Positions 47,610-60,459 of a DNA stretch of 64,000 nt are shown here, piece by piece; the stretch's first letter is position 1; each line of letters opens with the position of its first letter. This DNA is from Micromonospora terminaliae. GTDB taxonomy: Bacteria; Actinomycetota; Actinomycetes; Mycobacteriales; Micromonosporaceae. Made by a program: the position numbers and the translations under genes. The notes below the pieces were generated by a model that did no database searches, was not told the origin of the DNA, and saw nothing but the letters and a program-made list of their open reading frames with translations. The stretch lies in the NCBI RefSeq assembly GCF_009671205.1, contig NZ_CP045309.1, positions 2,976,001 to 3,040,000 on the forward strand. The letters run 5' to 3'.

Positions 47610-48751
47610 GCGGCCCACCGCCCGGAGGAGGCGACCACCAGGGCGCCCGCGAAGTCCACCATGGCCACGTCGACGCGGACGGCGTGCCCGGCGAAGCGGA
47701 GCAGCACCTGCCGGACCCGCCGGCAGAGCAGGTCCCCGGCGGGGCCGAGCAGCCCGGCGGCCGCCCACAGCTCGTACGCGTGCCGGCCCGTGTTGGCGGC
47801 GGTGACGGCGGCGACCAGGTCCGGGTCGCCGCCGGCCTCGGCGGTGACCGCGCCGAGCAGCGACAGGTCCACCTTGGAGCGGGTGTAGTGGGTCATCAGG
47901 ATGCCGGCGGCGAGCTTCGCCAGCTTGCCGGCCATGCCGACGAAGACGACGCCGGTCATCCCGTCGCCGACGGCGGCGGTGACCGCCGCGCCGGTGAAGT
48001 CGCCGACCTCGACGAAGCACACCTCGGGCAGCTCCGGCAGGAGCGCCCGGGCCGCCCGCTCGGTACGCCCGCCGGTGCACAGCACCACGGTCCGCTCCCC
48101 CTGTGCGGCCATCACGTGCACGGCCTGCACCACGCTGGCCCGCCAGGAGGCGGTGGAGAAGGGCCGGACGATCCCGGTGGTGCCGAGGATGGAGATGCCG
48201 CCGAGGATGCCGAGCCGGCGGTTGGTGGTCTTGCGGGCCATGATCTCGCCACGCGGGACGCTGATGACCACGCGGACGCCGGTCTCGCCGAGGTCGACCA
48301 CCTCGGCGACGGCCTGGCCGATCATGCGGCGTGGGGTCTCGTTGATGGCCGGGCCGCCCACCGCCAGGCCGAGCCCGGGCCGGGTGACCGTGCCGACGCC
48401 CGGCCCGCCGTCGAGGCGCAGCCCCGGCTCGTCCCGCCAGGTGACGGTGGCGGTCAGCTCGGCGCCGTGCGTGACGTCCGGGTCGTCACCGGCGTCCTTG
48501 ACCACCACGGCCTCGGCCCGCCGCGCCGGTTCCAGGTCGCAGCGGGCCACCGCGAAGCTGACCCGCCGGCCGGCGGGCAGGCCGATCTCGACCTCGCGCT
48601 GCGGCTCGCCGGTGACCAGCGCGGTCAGCGCCGCCTTGGTGGCCGCGGTGGCGCACGCGCCGGTGGTCCAGCCGGTGCGCAGCGCCGTGGGCCGGACCTT
48701 CGCCGTACGCGGGAGGTCCGGCTCGCGCAGCGGCGGCTCGGCGTACGTCAC
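47606..48751 (-). CDS. cbiD: Cobalt-precorrin-5B (C1)-methyltransferase
   Basis: A 381-aa CbiD: LRTGWTTGACATAATKAALTAL at the start, PRGEIMARKTTNRRLGILGG, LGTTGIVRPFSTASW, GKLAKLAAGILMTHYTRSKVD. In the anaerobic route it methylates C1 of the ring-contracted cobalt-precorrin. GTG 48751 overlaps cobM (GTGA). Many actinomycetes carry CbiD in otherwise Cob-type operons. Confidence 0.92.
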   Translation of the reverse strand: MTYAEPPLREPDLPRTAKVRPTALRTGWTTGACATAATKAALTALVTGEPQREVEIGLPAGRRVSFAVARCDLEPARRAEAVVVKDAGDDPDVTHGAELTATVTWRDEPGLRLDGGPGVGTVTRPGLGLAVGGPAINETPRRMIGQAVAEVVDLGETGVRVVISVPRGEIMARKTTNRRLGILGGISILGTTGIVRPFSTASWRASVVQAVHVMAAQGERTVVLCTGGRTERAARALLPELPEVCFVEVGDFTGAAVTAAVGDGMTGVVFVGMAGKLAKLAAGILMTHYTRSKVDLSLLGAVTAEAGGDPDLVAAVTAANTGRHAYELWAAAGLLGPAGDLLCRRVRQVLLRFAGHAVRVDVAMVDFAGALVVASSGRWAA

Positions 48752-49578
48752 CGGTCGTCCCCGGCGTCGTCGCGGGCACGGGTGCGGCGCAGCGCGGCGC
48801 GGGCACCGGGCTCGGCCCGGCGGTAGGTGTGGAAGTGCCCGGGGTGGTACAGGTGCGAGCGGGTGCCGCTGGCGGCGAGCGCCGGCCCGACCAGGAAGAG
48901 CGTGTGCTTCCACAGCCGGTGCGCCTTGACGGTGGCCTCCAGCTCACCGAGCGGGCACTGGACCACCAGCTCGTCGGGCCAGGTCGCCTGGTACGCGACC
49001 ACCACCGGCGTCTCCGGCGGGTAGCCACCGGCCAGCAGCTCCGCCTGCGCCTGCCCGGAGCGGGCGGCGGAGAGGAACAGCGCCATGGTGGTGCCGTGCC
49101 GGGCGAACTCGCGGACCCGCTCGCCCGGCGGCATCGGCGTCTTGCCGCCCTCCAGACGGGTGAGGATCACCGACTGGGCCACCTCGGGGATGGTCAGCTC
49201 CCGGCCGACCAGCGCGGCGACCGCGGTGAACGAGGACACCCCGGGCACCACCTCCACGGCCAGGCCGAGGTCGCGGCACAGGTCGAGCTGCTCCTGCACG
49301 GCGCCCCAGAGGGCCGGGTCGCCGGAGTGGATGCGCGCGACGACCAGCCCGCCGGCGGCGGCCCGTTCGTAGAGCGGCCGGACGCCCTCGATGGGCAGCT
49401 GGGAGGAGTCGACGATCTCGGCGTCCGGGCGGGCGTGGGCGAGCACGTCGGCGTGCACGAGGCTGGCCGCCCAGATCACCACGTCGGCCTCGGCGATGAC
49501 CCGGGCGGCGCGCAGGGTGAGCAGGTCGGCGGCGCCGGGGCCGGCCCCGACGAACCAGACCTTGCCGGTAGTGGTCAC
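48748..49578 (-). CDS. cobM: Precorrin-4 C11-methyltransferase
   Basis: A 276-aa tetrapyrrole methylase: VWFVGAGPGAADLLTLRAAR, IHSGDPALWGAVQEQ, GVSSFTAVAALVGRELT, RLEGGKTPMPPGE. Adds a methyl at C11. GTG 49578 has GGAGGAAAACT before it and overlaps cobI (GTGA). The C-terminal ~30 residues are an Arg/Ala-rich extension. Confidence 0.93.
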   Translation of the reverse strand: MTTTGKVWFVGAGPGAADLLTLRAARVIAEADVVIWAASLVHADVLAHARPDAEIVDSSQLPIEGVRPLYERAAAGGLVVARIHSGDPALWGAVQEQLDLCRDLGLAVEVVPGVSSFTAVAALVGRELTIPEVAQSVILTRLEGGKTPMPPGERVREFARHGTTMALFLSAARSGQAQAELLAGGYPPETPVVVAYQATWPDELVVQCPLGELEATVKAHRLWKHTLFLVGPALAASGTRSHLYHPGHFHTYRRAEPGARAALRRTRARDDAGDDR

Positions 49579-50324
49579 AGTTTTCCTCCCCGCCGGTCCC
49601 GGCGGGCCGGGACCAGCAGCGTCGACAGGTACGGCAGGTCGGCGGCGGCGCCGTCCACCGGCCCGATCCGCTCGCCGGGCAGGCCGAGCGACCGGCCCAG
49701 CACGGCGTCGGCCAGCCGGCCCTGCCGGCGCAGCTCGCCGACCAGGTCGGGATGGCGGCGCCAGCCCTTGTAGACGACGACGGTGCCGGGGCCGGCGAGC
49801 GCGTCGGCGACCGGCGTGAGGCCGGCCGTGGCGGGCAGCAGGGTGAGCGGTTCGCGGCCCTCGCACAGCGGCACGCCGGCCCGGGCGGCCAGGTCCTGCA
49901 TGGCCGTGATGCCGGGCACGGTCCGCACCGCGATCCCGGGCCGCCGGTCCCGCACCCCGTCGGCGAGGTAGCCGAAGGTCGAGTAGACGTTGGGGTCCCC
50001 GATGGTGGCGAAGGCGACCGACCGGGCCCCGGCGTCGACGGCGGCCACCACGGCCGCCGCGGCCGCATCCCAGGCCCGCTCCCGGCGGGCGGTCACCCCG
50101 CCCCGGTCGTCGAGGGCGAACGGCAGCCGGCGCAGCCGGTCCGCGGGCACGTGCGCCCGCACGGTCGTCTCGGCCCGGCCGGGGGGCGCGTCCGGGTCCG
50201 CGGCGTGCCGGTCCAGCACGGGTACGAACACCAGGTCGGCCTCGCCCAGCAGCCGTACGGCCTTGAGCGTCAGCAGTTCGGGATCGCCGGGTCCCACCCC
50301 GATGCCGGTCAGCACGGCGTTCAC
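49575..50324 (-). CDS. cobI: Precorrin-2 C20-methyltransferase
   Basis: A 249-aa tetrapyrrole methylase: LTGIGVGPGDPELLTLKAVR, TIGDPNVYSTFGYLADGV, VPGITAMQDLAARAG, VVYKGWR. Methylates C20 of (cobalt-)precorrin-2. GTG 50324 overlaps the cobB stop. Confidence 0.93.
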   Translation of the reverse strand: MNAVLTGIGVGPGDPELLTLKAVRLLGEADLVFVPVLDRHAADPDAPPGRAETTVRAHVPADRLRRLPFALDDRGGVTARRERAWDAAAAAVVAAVDAGARSVAFATIGDPNVYSTFGYLADGVRDRRPGIAVRTVPGITAMQDLAARAGVPLCEGREPLTLLPATAGLTPVADALAGPGTVVVYKGWRRHPDLVGELRRQGRLADAVLGRSLGLPGERIGPVDGAAADLPYLSTLLVPARRDRRGGKL

Positions 50325-51676
50325 CGGCTCGCCGCCTCGACCAGCCGGCGCGCCGCGGCCGGGTGCCCGGCCCAGTGGGTGTGCAGGTAGGACGCGTGCA
50401 CCCGGCCGGTCACGAAGCCGTGCGGGGCGCCGTCCCAGTGCCAGGCGGGACGGTCGCCGTGCCCGGGGTCGGTGACCGTGCGGTGGAACTCGTGTCCGCG
50501 TACCGGGTCGCCGGCGCGGTGGACCGGGGAGTCGGCGGCGGCCACGGCGTCGCGGTAGCCGAGGGTGAGCCGGCCGGTCATCCGGGCGGTGTGGTCGAGC
50601 CGCCCGCACATCGGCACCCCGTCGAGGGCGCGCCCGAGGTAGAGCAGCCCGGCGCACTCGGCGACCACCGGCCCGTCGAAGCCGGCCAGCTCGGCGCGGA
50701 GCGCGGTGTTGCCGGCCAGGGCGTCGGCGTACAGCTCGGGGAAGCCGCCGCCGATCACCACGGCCCGGGTGCCGGGCGGCAGGGCGTCGTCGCGCAGCGG
50801 GTCGAGGGTCACCACCCGCGCGCCGGCCGCCGTGAGCAGTTCGGCGGTCTCCGCGTACGAGAAGGTGAACGCCGCCCCGCCGGCGACCGCGACGACCGGG
50901 CGGGCGGTGCCCGCGGGACCGCCGACGGCGGCGGCGGGATCCCAGGCGGGCGCGGTCAGCGGCGGCGCGGTGCGGGCCAGCGCCAGCACGGCGTCCAGGT
51001 CCACGGTGGACTCGACCAGGTCGGCGAGCGCGGCCACCACGGCGACCGACTCGGGCGCGCGTTCGGCGACCGGCACCAGACCGAGGTGGCGGGACGGCGC
51101 GGAGACCTCGGCGGCCCGCGTCACCGCGCCGAGCACCGGCACGCCCACCTCGGCGAGCGCGTCGCGGAGCAGCGTCTCGTGCCGGGGCGAGCCGACCCGG
51201 TTGAGGATGACCCCGCCGACGCGCACCGCCGGGTCGAAGGCGCGCATGCCGAACACCAGCGCGGCGGCGGAGCGGCCCTGCGCCGTCGTGTCGAGGACCA
51301 GCAGGACCGGCGCCTCGACGAGCCGGGCGACGTGCGCCGTGGAGGCGTACCCGCCGTGGCCGACGGCGCCGTCGTGCAGCCCCATCACCCCCTCGACCAC
51401 GGCCACGTCGGCCGGGCTGGGCACGCTCGCGCCGTGGCGCAGCAGCGGGGCGATCCGGTCCGGGCCGACCAGCCAGGGGTCGAGGTTGCGGCCGGGCCGG
51501 CCGGCCGCGAGCGCGTGGTAGCCGGGGTCGATGTAGTCGGGGCCCACCTTGTGCGGGCTGACCGTCAGGCCACGGCGGCGCAGCGCGGCGAGCAGCCCGG
51601 TGGCCACGGTCGTCTTGCCGTGCCCGCTGGCCGGGGCCGCGACGACGAGCCGGGGCAGCGCCCAGGGCGTCACCAT
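50321..51676 (-). CDS. cobB: Cobyrinic acid a,c-diamide synthase (glutamine amidotransferase)
   Basis: A 451-aa CobB/CbiA. N-terminal ATPase P-loop VVAAPASGHGKTTVATGLLA, KVGPDYIDPGYH, VEGVMGLHDG. C-terminal class I amidotransferase with nucleophile Cys in VVAECAGLLYLG. Amidates the a and c carboxyls. The start is ATG 51676 or the adjacent GTG 51673, both overlapping the cobO stop. Confidence 0.93.
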   Translation of the reverse strand: MVTPWALPRLVVAAPASGHGKTTVATGLLAALRRRGLTVSPHKVGPDYIDPGYHALAAGRPGRNLDPWLVGPDRIAPLLRHGASVPSPADVAVVEGVMGLHDGAVGHGGYASTAHVARLVEAPVLLVLDTTAQGRSAAALVFGMRAFDPAVRVGGVILNRVGSPRHETLLRDALAEVGVPVLGAVTRAAEVSAPSRHLGLVPVAERAPESVAVVAALADLVESTVDLDAVLALARTAPPLTAPAWDPAAAVGGPAGTARPVVAVAGGAAFTFSYAETAELLTAAGARVVTLDPLRDDALPPGTRAVVIGGGFPELYADALAGNTALRAELAGFDGPVVAECAGLLYLGRALDGVPMCGRLDHTARMTGRLTLGYRDAVAAADSPVHRAGDPVRGHEFHRTVTDPGHGDRPAWHWDGAPHGFVTGRVHASYLHTHWAGHPAAARRLVEAASR

Positions 51677-52281
51677 TCGATGCCCTTCTGGCCCTTCTGA
51701 CCGGCGTCCATCGGGTGCTTGACCTTGGTCAGCTCGGCGACCAGGTCGGCCGCCTCGACCAGCCGCGGGTCGGCGTCCCGGCCGGTGATCACCACGTGCT
51801 GGAAGCCGGGCCGGTCGCGCAGCGTGGCGACCACCTCGTCGACGTCGACCCAACCCCACTTCATGGGGTACGTGAACTCGTCGAGCACGTAGAGCCCGTA
51901 CCGCTCGGCGGCCAGGTCGCGCCGGATCTGCCGCCAGCCCTCCCGCGCGTCCTCGGCGTGGTCGGCCTCCCCGCCGCGCTGGATCCAGGACCAGCCCTCA
52001 CCCATCTTGTGCCAGGTGACCGGGGCGCCCTGCCCGGTGCGTTCGTGCACCTCGCCGAGGGCCCGGAAGGCGTTCTCCTCCCCCACCCGCCACTTGGCGC
52101 TCTTGACGAACTGGAAGACACCGACGGGCAGCCCGGCGGTCCAGGCGCGCAGCGCCAGCCCGAACGCGGCCGTCGACTTCCCCTTCATCTGTCCGGTGTG
52201 CACGATCAGCAACGGGCGATGCCGCCGCTGCCGGGTGGTCAGCCCGTCGGAGGGCACGTGGCTCGGCTTCCCCTGTGGCAT
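51670..52281 (-). CDS. cobO: Cob(I)yrinic acid a,c-diamide adenosyltransferase
   Basis: A 203-aa CobO/CobA(Salmonella)-type: LLIVHTGQMKGKSTAAFGLAL (P-loop), VGVFQFVKSAKWRVGEENAF, YVLDEFTYPMKWGW, HVVITGRDADPRL. Adds the adenosyl ligand to Co(I). ATG 52281 has GAGGAG twelve bases upstream. 40 bp after the chelatase stop, within which a 19-bp-stem palindrome ends. Confidence 0.93.
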   Translation of the reverse strand: MPQGKPSHVPSDGLTTRQRRHRPLLIVHTGQMKGKSTAAFGLALRAWTAGLPVGVFQFVKSAKWRVGEENAFRALGEVHERTGQGAPVTWHKMGEGWSWIQRGGEADHAEDAREGWRQIRRDLAAERYGLYVLDEFTYPMKWGWVDVDEVVATLRDRPGFQHVVITGRDADPRLVEAADLVAELTKVKHPMDAGQKGQKGIEW

Positions 52282-52317
52282 CAGGCAACGCTCCTCGTCG
52301 GTCCGGCATCGACATCC

Positions 52318-52389
52318 GCGATCATGGAGTTGTGGCTCCGTTCTTCGACGCTTTCGTCCCTTGTGTCCCGGCCACAACTCCATGATCGC
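52318..52389 (-). repeat. Palindromic repetitive element, copy C (3' end of chelatase gene)
   Basis: 72 bp, near-perfect 19-bp stem (52318-52336 with 52371-52389) whose arms start GCGATCATGGAGTTGTGG. It resembles copies A and B in length, in the terminal CGATC-N-TG, and in the shared TT..GCC positions. It encodes the last ~22 residues and stop of the chelatase gene, read in frame 3 of the element. In RNA it could fold as a terminator or attenuator before cobO. Confidence 0.75.
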
Positions 52390-54766
52390 CGGGAGCGGTG
52401 GGGCCTGTCGTGAGGTTGGCGAGGGGGTGGTGGGGGGCGTTCAGGTGGGCTGCCAGGCGGCTCGCCAGGTGCAGGCGGATCGGGCCGGACTCGCAGTCCA
52501 CGACCACGCAGGGGGCGCCCGTGGCGGCGAGGACGGCTGCCGCGCGGGCGGCCCGGTCCAGGGGGCGGGGGCCCGCCGTGGCCCGGCCGTCGGTGACCAC
52601 CAGCACGAGGGGGCGGCGCTTCGGGTCGCGCAGCCGCTCCACCCGCAGCAGGTCGGCCGCCGCGAGCAGCCCCTCCGCCAGCGGGGTACGCCCGCCGGTG
52701 GGCAGCTCGGCCAGCCGGGTCGAGGCGGCCAGCACGGACGACGTAGCCGGGAGGAGAGTCTGTGCGCCGGTGCCCCGGAAGGCGACCACGGCCACCTTGT
52801 CCCGCCGCTGGTACGCGTCGGTGAGCAGCGCCAGCACCGCCCCCTTCACGGTGGACATCCGCTCCCGGGCGCCCATCGACCCGCTGGCGTCCACCACGAA
52901 CAAAACGAGGTTGCCCTCGCGTCCCTCCCGGACCGCCTCGCGCACGTCGGACGGGCGCAGCCGCAGCGGCCCGCCACGCCGGCCCCGCGCGGCCTGGTAC
53001 GGGGCGGCCGCCCGCACGGTCGCCGGCAGGTGCAGCGCCTCGGCGCGGCCGGCGGGCACCCGGGCGCCGGTGGTGCGGCCGCGCCCGGTGCGGGCCCGGG
53101 AGCGCCGGCCGGGCACGCCCTCGCCGACGCCGGGCGCGGTGAGCAGCCGGGCCCGCAGCCCCCGGTCCGGCGCGGCAACGCTCCCGCCCTCGGCGTGATC
53201 CGGGTCCCCTGGCCGCCTACCAGCGCCGGGCCGGCGGGTGTGCGCCCGGCCTCCACCCCCGGCCATCGCGCCCCTGGCGGGCCCACCGGCGTCAGGGCCG
53301 TCCCCGTCCTGGCCGATGCTCCGGTCGTCGCCGGGCTGTCCGAACCGGTCCCACTCGACGTCGCCGCGGTCGCCGGGCAAGCCGTCACCGGGCAAGCCGT
53401 CGCCGGGCCGGTCCTTGCTGGACCGGTGGCCGCCTCTTCCGTCCCCGATCCGCCCGCTGGCCGGCCAGCGGCCGTCCCGGCCGGTCCCGCTCCCGTCGTC
53501 CGGCGACCCGCGACGGCTGGCGTCGTCGGACGTCCCGGACACGTCCCGCCCGTCGTCGCCGCCCTTCCCGCGGGCCGACAGACCGGGACCGCCGGAGCCC
53601 ACCCCGTCACCACCCGAGCCCTCGGGACCGTCGGCCGCCCCGGGACGGCCGCCGGGACCACCGTCCGGACCACCGTCCGGCCCGGGCCCGCCGCCGGATC
53701 CACGGCCGGGGTCGCCGTCGGGGCCGTCGTCGTCGGGGTCGTCGTCGGGGTGCTGCTCGCGGGCGCGGCGCAGCGCCTCGTCCAGGCGCTGCTCGTCCAG
53801 CCCGGGGGTGTCGAACGGGTCCCGGCGGCGCCGGTGCGGCAGGGCCAGCCGGGCGGCGACCCGCACGTCGTCGGCGGTCACCCGGTCCCGGCCCTGCCAG
53901 GCGGCGTGCGCCACGGCGGTCCGGGCCGTGACGATGTCGGCGCGCATGCCGTCCACGTCGAACGCCGCGCAGACCTCCGCGATCTGCCGCAGGGCCGCGT
54001 CGGGCAGCGCCACCCCGGCCAGCCGGTGCCGGGCGGCGGCCACCCGGCGGGCCACCTCGGCGTCGGCCGCGGCCCAGCCGGCGGCGAAGCCGGCCGGGTC
54101 GGCGTCGGCGGCCAGCCGGCGGCGGACCACCTCGGCGCGTACGGCGGGGTCGCGGCTGGCGGCCACCTCGACGGTGAGCCCGAACCGGTCGAGCAGCTGC
54201 GGGCGCAGCTCCCCCTCCTCCGGGTTCATGGTGCCGACCAGCAGGAACCGGGCGGCGTGGCTGACCGAGACGCCCTCCCGCTCGACGTGGCAGCGGCCCA
54301 TGGCGGCGGCGTCCAGGAGCAGGTCGACCAGGTGGTCGTGGAGCAGGTTGACCTCGTCGACGTAGAGCACGCCGCGGTGGGCGGCGGCGAGCAGGCCGGG
54401 CTCGTAGGCGCGTACCCCCTCGGCGAGGGCCTTCTCCAGGTCGAGCGAGCCGACCACCCGGTCCTCGGCGGCGCCCACCGGCAGTTCGACCAGGCGGGCC
54501 GGGCGGCGCTCGGCCGCCGACCCGGCCGGGTGCGGGCCGTCCGGGCAGCCCGGGTCGGGGGCGGCCGGATCGCAGGCGAAGCGGCAGGCGGCGACCCGGT
54601 CGACCGGGGGCAGCAGGGTCGCGAGGGCGCGCACGGCGGTGGACTTGGCGGTGCCCTTCTCGCCGCGGACCAGCACCCCGCCGATGGCCGGGCTGACCGC
54701 GTTGAGCAGCAGGGCGAGGCGCATCTCGTCCATCCCGAGCACCGCGCTGAACGGGTACGACGTCAC
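52322..54766 (-). CDS. ChlI/ChlD-type AAA+ and VWA subunit of cobaltochelatase
   Basis: An 814-aa fusion. Residues 1-~330 are AAA+ (Walker [10 protein letters not shown] 35-43; [19 protein letters not shown]). Residues ~345-540 are a Gly/Asp/Pro/Arg-rich disordered linker. Residues ~600-790 are a VWA domain with MIDAS motif [15 protein letters not shown] and GGRTPLAEG. With CobN it inserts cobalt into hydrogenobyrinate diamide, replacing CobS/CobT. GTG 54766 has GGAGG. The last 22 residues come from a palindromic repeat. Confidence 0.9.
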   Translation of the reverse strand: MTSYPFSAVLGMDEMRLALLLNAVSPAIGGVLVRGEKGTAKSTAVRALATLLPPVDRVAACRFACDPAAPDPGCPDGPHPAGSAAERRPARLVELPVGAAEDRVVGSLDLEKALAEGVRAYEPGLLAAAHRGVLYVDEVNLLHDHLVDLLLDAAAMGRCHVEREGVSVSHAARFLLVGTMNPEEGELRPQLLDRFGLTVEVAASRDPAVRAEVVRRRLAADADPAGFAAGWAAADAEVARRVAAARHRLAGVALPDAALRQIAEVCAAFDVDGMRADIVTARTAVAHAAWQGRDRVTADDVRVAARLALPHRRRRDPFDTPGLDEQRLDEALRRAREQHPDDDPDDDGPDGDPGRGSGGGPGPDGGPDGGPGGRPGAADGPEGSGGDGVGSGGPGLSARGKGGDDGRDVSGTSDDASRRGSPDDGSGTGRDGRWPASGRIGDGRGGHRSSKDRPGDGLPGDGLPGDRGDVEWDRFGQPGDDRSIGQDGDGPDAGGPARGAMAGGGGRAHTRRPGAGRRPGDPDHAEGGSVAAPDRGLRARLLTAPGVGEGVPGRRSRARTGRGRTTGARVPAGRAEALHLPATVRAAAPYQAARGRRGGPLRLRPSDVREAVREGREGNLVLFVVDASGSMGARERMSTVKGAVLALLTDAYQRRDKVAVVAFRGTGAQTLLPATSSVLAASTRLAELPTGGRTPLAEGLLAAADLLRVERLRDPKRRPLVLVVTDGRATAGPRPLDRAARAAAVLAATGAPCVVVDCESGPIRLHLASRLAAHLNAPHHPLANLTTGPTAPGDHGVVAGTQGTKASKNGATTP

Positions 54767-54821
54767 TGTGCCTCCTTCGCTCGCGACTGCGGGGCTCGCA
54801 AACCCGGCTCACTCCTCGCGC

Positions 54822-58490
<3,669 letters not shown>

Positions 58491-58643
58491 GGACGGCTCC
58501 GGAGCGTGACGCCCGGCGGCGCGGCGAGGGCCGGCGGCGGGCGGGGGTGGGCGCGGGTTCGGCGGGTACGCGGGTCCGGCGGACGGTTCACCGACGGCGG
58601 GTCGGCAGGGGCGCCCGGCCGGGTGCGGGACCCGGCGGGACGG

Positions 58644-58778
58644 TCAGCGGCGGACGGCGCGGGCCCGCCCGGCGCGCGGCACGGCGGCCTGCGGGGCGGC
58701 GGGGTGAGCGGTCAGCGGCGCGTCGGTGCGCGCCGGCCGGGAACGACGATCGTCGTCGATGGCGGAAAGGCCGTGCAT
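58644..58778 (-). CDS. Small ORF (44 aa) behind the B12 riboswitch
   Basis: A 44-codon ORF starting at ATG 58778 behind an excellent GAGGAG site, directly after the riboswitch. The product is basic and Ala/Pro/Arg-rich (MHGLSAIDDDRRSRPART at the start), with no recognised domain and no membrane helix. The RBS-start spacing is near ideal. It may be a leader peptide or a small protein co-expressed with cobN. Unknown function; translation is likely but not proven. Confidence 0.5.
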   Translation of the reverse strand: MHGLSAIDDDRRSRPARTDAPLTAHPAAPQAAVPRAGRARAVRR

Positions 58779-58811
58779 CGGGTCCTCCTCGGGTGTCCAC
58801 GCCCTGGGGCT

Positions 58812-58985
58812 CTCCGACGGCCGAAGTATCCTGGCTCCCGGATCGACGCTCACCCCCGGCCTTCCAGCCGCGCACGCACGGCCGTGACTCACGAGGGGGG
58901 ATCGCTCCCCGGTGACAGTGGCGGGACCGCGCCGGAATCGCACCGGCTTCCTTCACTGCCGTCAGGCCGCGAATGCTGCCACAGC
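58812..58985 (-). promoter_or_regulatory. Cobalamin (B12) riboswitch
   Basis: The minus strand carries the conserved core: AAGCCGGTGCGATTCCGGC followed by GCGGTCCCGCCACTGT (58949-58915), and GCCAGGATAC, the B12-box (58835-58826). These match the AdoCbl riboswitch consensus. The edges are approximate. It should turn off the 13-gene operon when B12 is abundant. Confidence 0.93.
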
Positions 58986-59039
58986 CGCCCGGCGCGGGTC
59001 AACGCCGGGTCCCCGGCCTTGCCCGCGACCTCCGGCATC

Positions 59040-59070
59040 CGCCCATGTCGATATTAATTCCTTTTCCGTC
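59040..59070 (-). promoter_or_regulatory. Possible promoter of the cobalamin operon
   Basis: A/T-rich patch (GGAATTAATATCG on the minus strand), rare in this DNA, ~60-90 bp upstream of the riboswitch core. No confident -35 box. The remainder of the 59,000-59,259 interval shows no gene. Confidence 0.3.
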
Positions 59071-59259
59071 GTCCCGATCGCAATGGCCCGGGTCGATGGG
59101 AACGGCGGCATTCCGGCGGCCCGTGGCGGGCCTTCCCGGTGCGCGCCGGTCCGGGCGCCGTGACCGCGTCGCCGCAGCCGGGGCGGCCCGGAGCGGCATC
59201 CGCCCGATAGCATCGCGGTCGACTGTGATCATGTGCCACGGAGCGGGGAGGAATTGCCG

Positions 59260-59967
59260 GTGACGCTGCGCCATCTCGCCGGCCGGGTCTGGTTGTTCCC
59301 CGGCGATCCCGACCCGTTCGCGGTCCGCCCGGCCGTGGCGGTGGTCGCCGACGACCGCGGAAGTGTGATCGTCGACGCGGGCCAGAGCCCCGCCCACGCC
59401 CGGGAGGTCCGGGCCGCGGTGGCGGCGGCCGGGTTGCCGGAGGCGCGCTGGCTCGTCTACACCCACCACCACTGGGACCACGTCTGGGGCGCCTGCGCCT
59501 GGCCGGACGTGGAGATCGTGGGGCACGAGTCGGCCGTACCCCTGCTGCGGGCCGAGGCGGCCCGGCCGTGGAGCCACCGCTACCTGCGCGAGCAGGTCCG
59601 CGAGAACCCGCGCCTCGGGCACAGCTTCCGCGCCCGGGCCCTGGCCGTCGACTCCTGGGACGGCTTCGCGGTGCTGCCGCCGACGCGCACCTTCACCGAC
59701 GAGCTGAGCCTGCCCACCGGCGTGGTGGTCCGGCACGTGGGCGGCCGGCACGCGCCGGACTCCACGGTGGTGCGGGTGCCGGACTCGGGGGTGCTGCTGA
59801 TCGGCGACTGCTGGTACCCGCCGCCCGCGCACCTGCGCACGGCCGAGGACGGGCCCGACCTGGCCCTCGCGGCGAGCCTGCTCGACGACGACGTGGCCTG
59901 GTACGTCTCGGCCCACGACGAGCCGCTGACGCCGGCCGAGGCCCGCGCCGCGCTGGCCGGCGGCTGA
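59260..59967 (+). CDS. MBL-fold metallo-hydrolase
   Basis: A 235-aa metallo-beta-lactamase-fold protein with the HxHxDH motif in YTHHHWDHVWG (H69, H71, D73, H74), GGRHAPDSTV, LLIGDCWYP (metal Asp) and AHDEPL near the end. GTG 59260 follows GGGGAGG. Substrate unknown (a hydrolase of the lactonase/glyoxalase-II-like type is possible). It diverges from the riboswitch region. Confidence 0.85.
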   Translation: MTLRHLAGRVWLFPGDPDPFAVRPAVAVVADDRGSVIVDAGQSPAHAREVRAAVAAAGLPEARWLVYTHHHWDHVWGACAWPDVEIVGHESAVPLLRAEAARPWSHRYLREQVRENPRLGHSFRARALAVDSWDGFAVLPPTRTFTDELSLPTGVVVRHVGGRHAPDSTVVRVPDSGVLLIGDCWYPPPAHLRTAEDGPDLALAASLLDDDVAWYVSAHDEPLTPAEARAALAGG

Positions 59968-60040
59968 GCCGGCTTCGGGGTCGAGCGAACGCCGCCCCGG
60001 CCGGCGCCGGAGCCGGGCTCCGCGGCGGCGCGCCGACGGG

Positions 60041-60373
60041 TCAGCGGGCGCGCCGCTCCGGGTGCGCCCGGTTCCAGGCGCGCATCCGCTCCGGGTAGCC
60101 GGTGCGGGCGGCCTCGTAGAGCGGGACCGCGTGCTTCTGGGCGATCTTCCCGGCGGCCCGCGGCGAGCCGGTGCGGCGGCGGATCCACTCCCCGTCGTGC
60201 GCGATGGCCACCACGGTGGTGTCGGTGGCGGTGGTCTCGGGTTCCAGATAGAACTCGACCCCGCGCCGGCTGGTGACGAACGCCTCCAGCGCGGCCAGGT
60301 CGTCCCGGTTCGCCTCCCGGTCGAGCTTGGTCGGGGTCGTCGGATCGGTGGCCCGGCGGCTGAACCAGCCCAT
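60041..60373 (-). CDS. Small conserved hypothetical protein
   Basis: A 110-aa soluble protein: MGWFSRRATDPTTPTKLDRE, LAALEAFVTSRRGVEFYLEP, TTVVAIAHDGEWIRRRTG, YPERMRAWNRAHPER. ATG 60373 with GGAGAGG. The pattern appears in many actinomycetes as far as I recall; no catalytic residues are obvious. Function not known. Confidence 0.65.
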   Translation of the reverse strand: MGWFSRRATDPTTPTKLDREANRDDLAALEAFVTSRRGVEFYLEPETTATDTTVVAIAHDGEWIRRRTGSPRAAGKIAQKHAVPLYEAARTGYPERMRAWNRAHPERRAR

Positions 60374-60459
60374 GGCCGCCTCCTCTCCTCGGCGTCCCAG
60401 CCAGTGCAGCACGCGAACCTGGCAACCGGCTGGACGCCGGGTGGACGTCGGCTGAGGCG

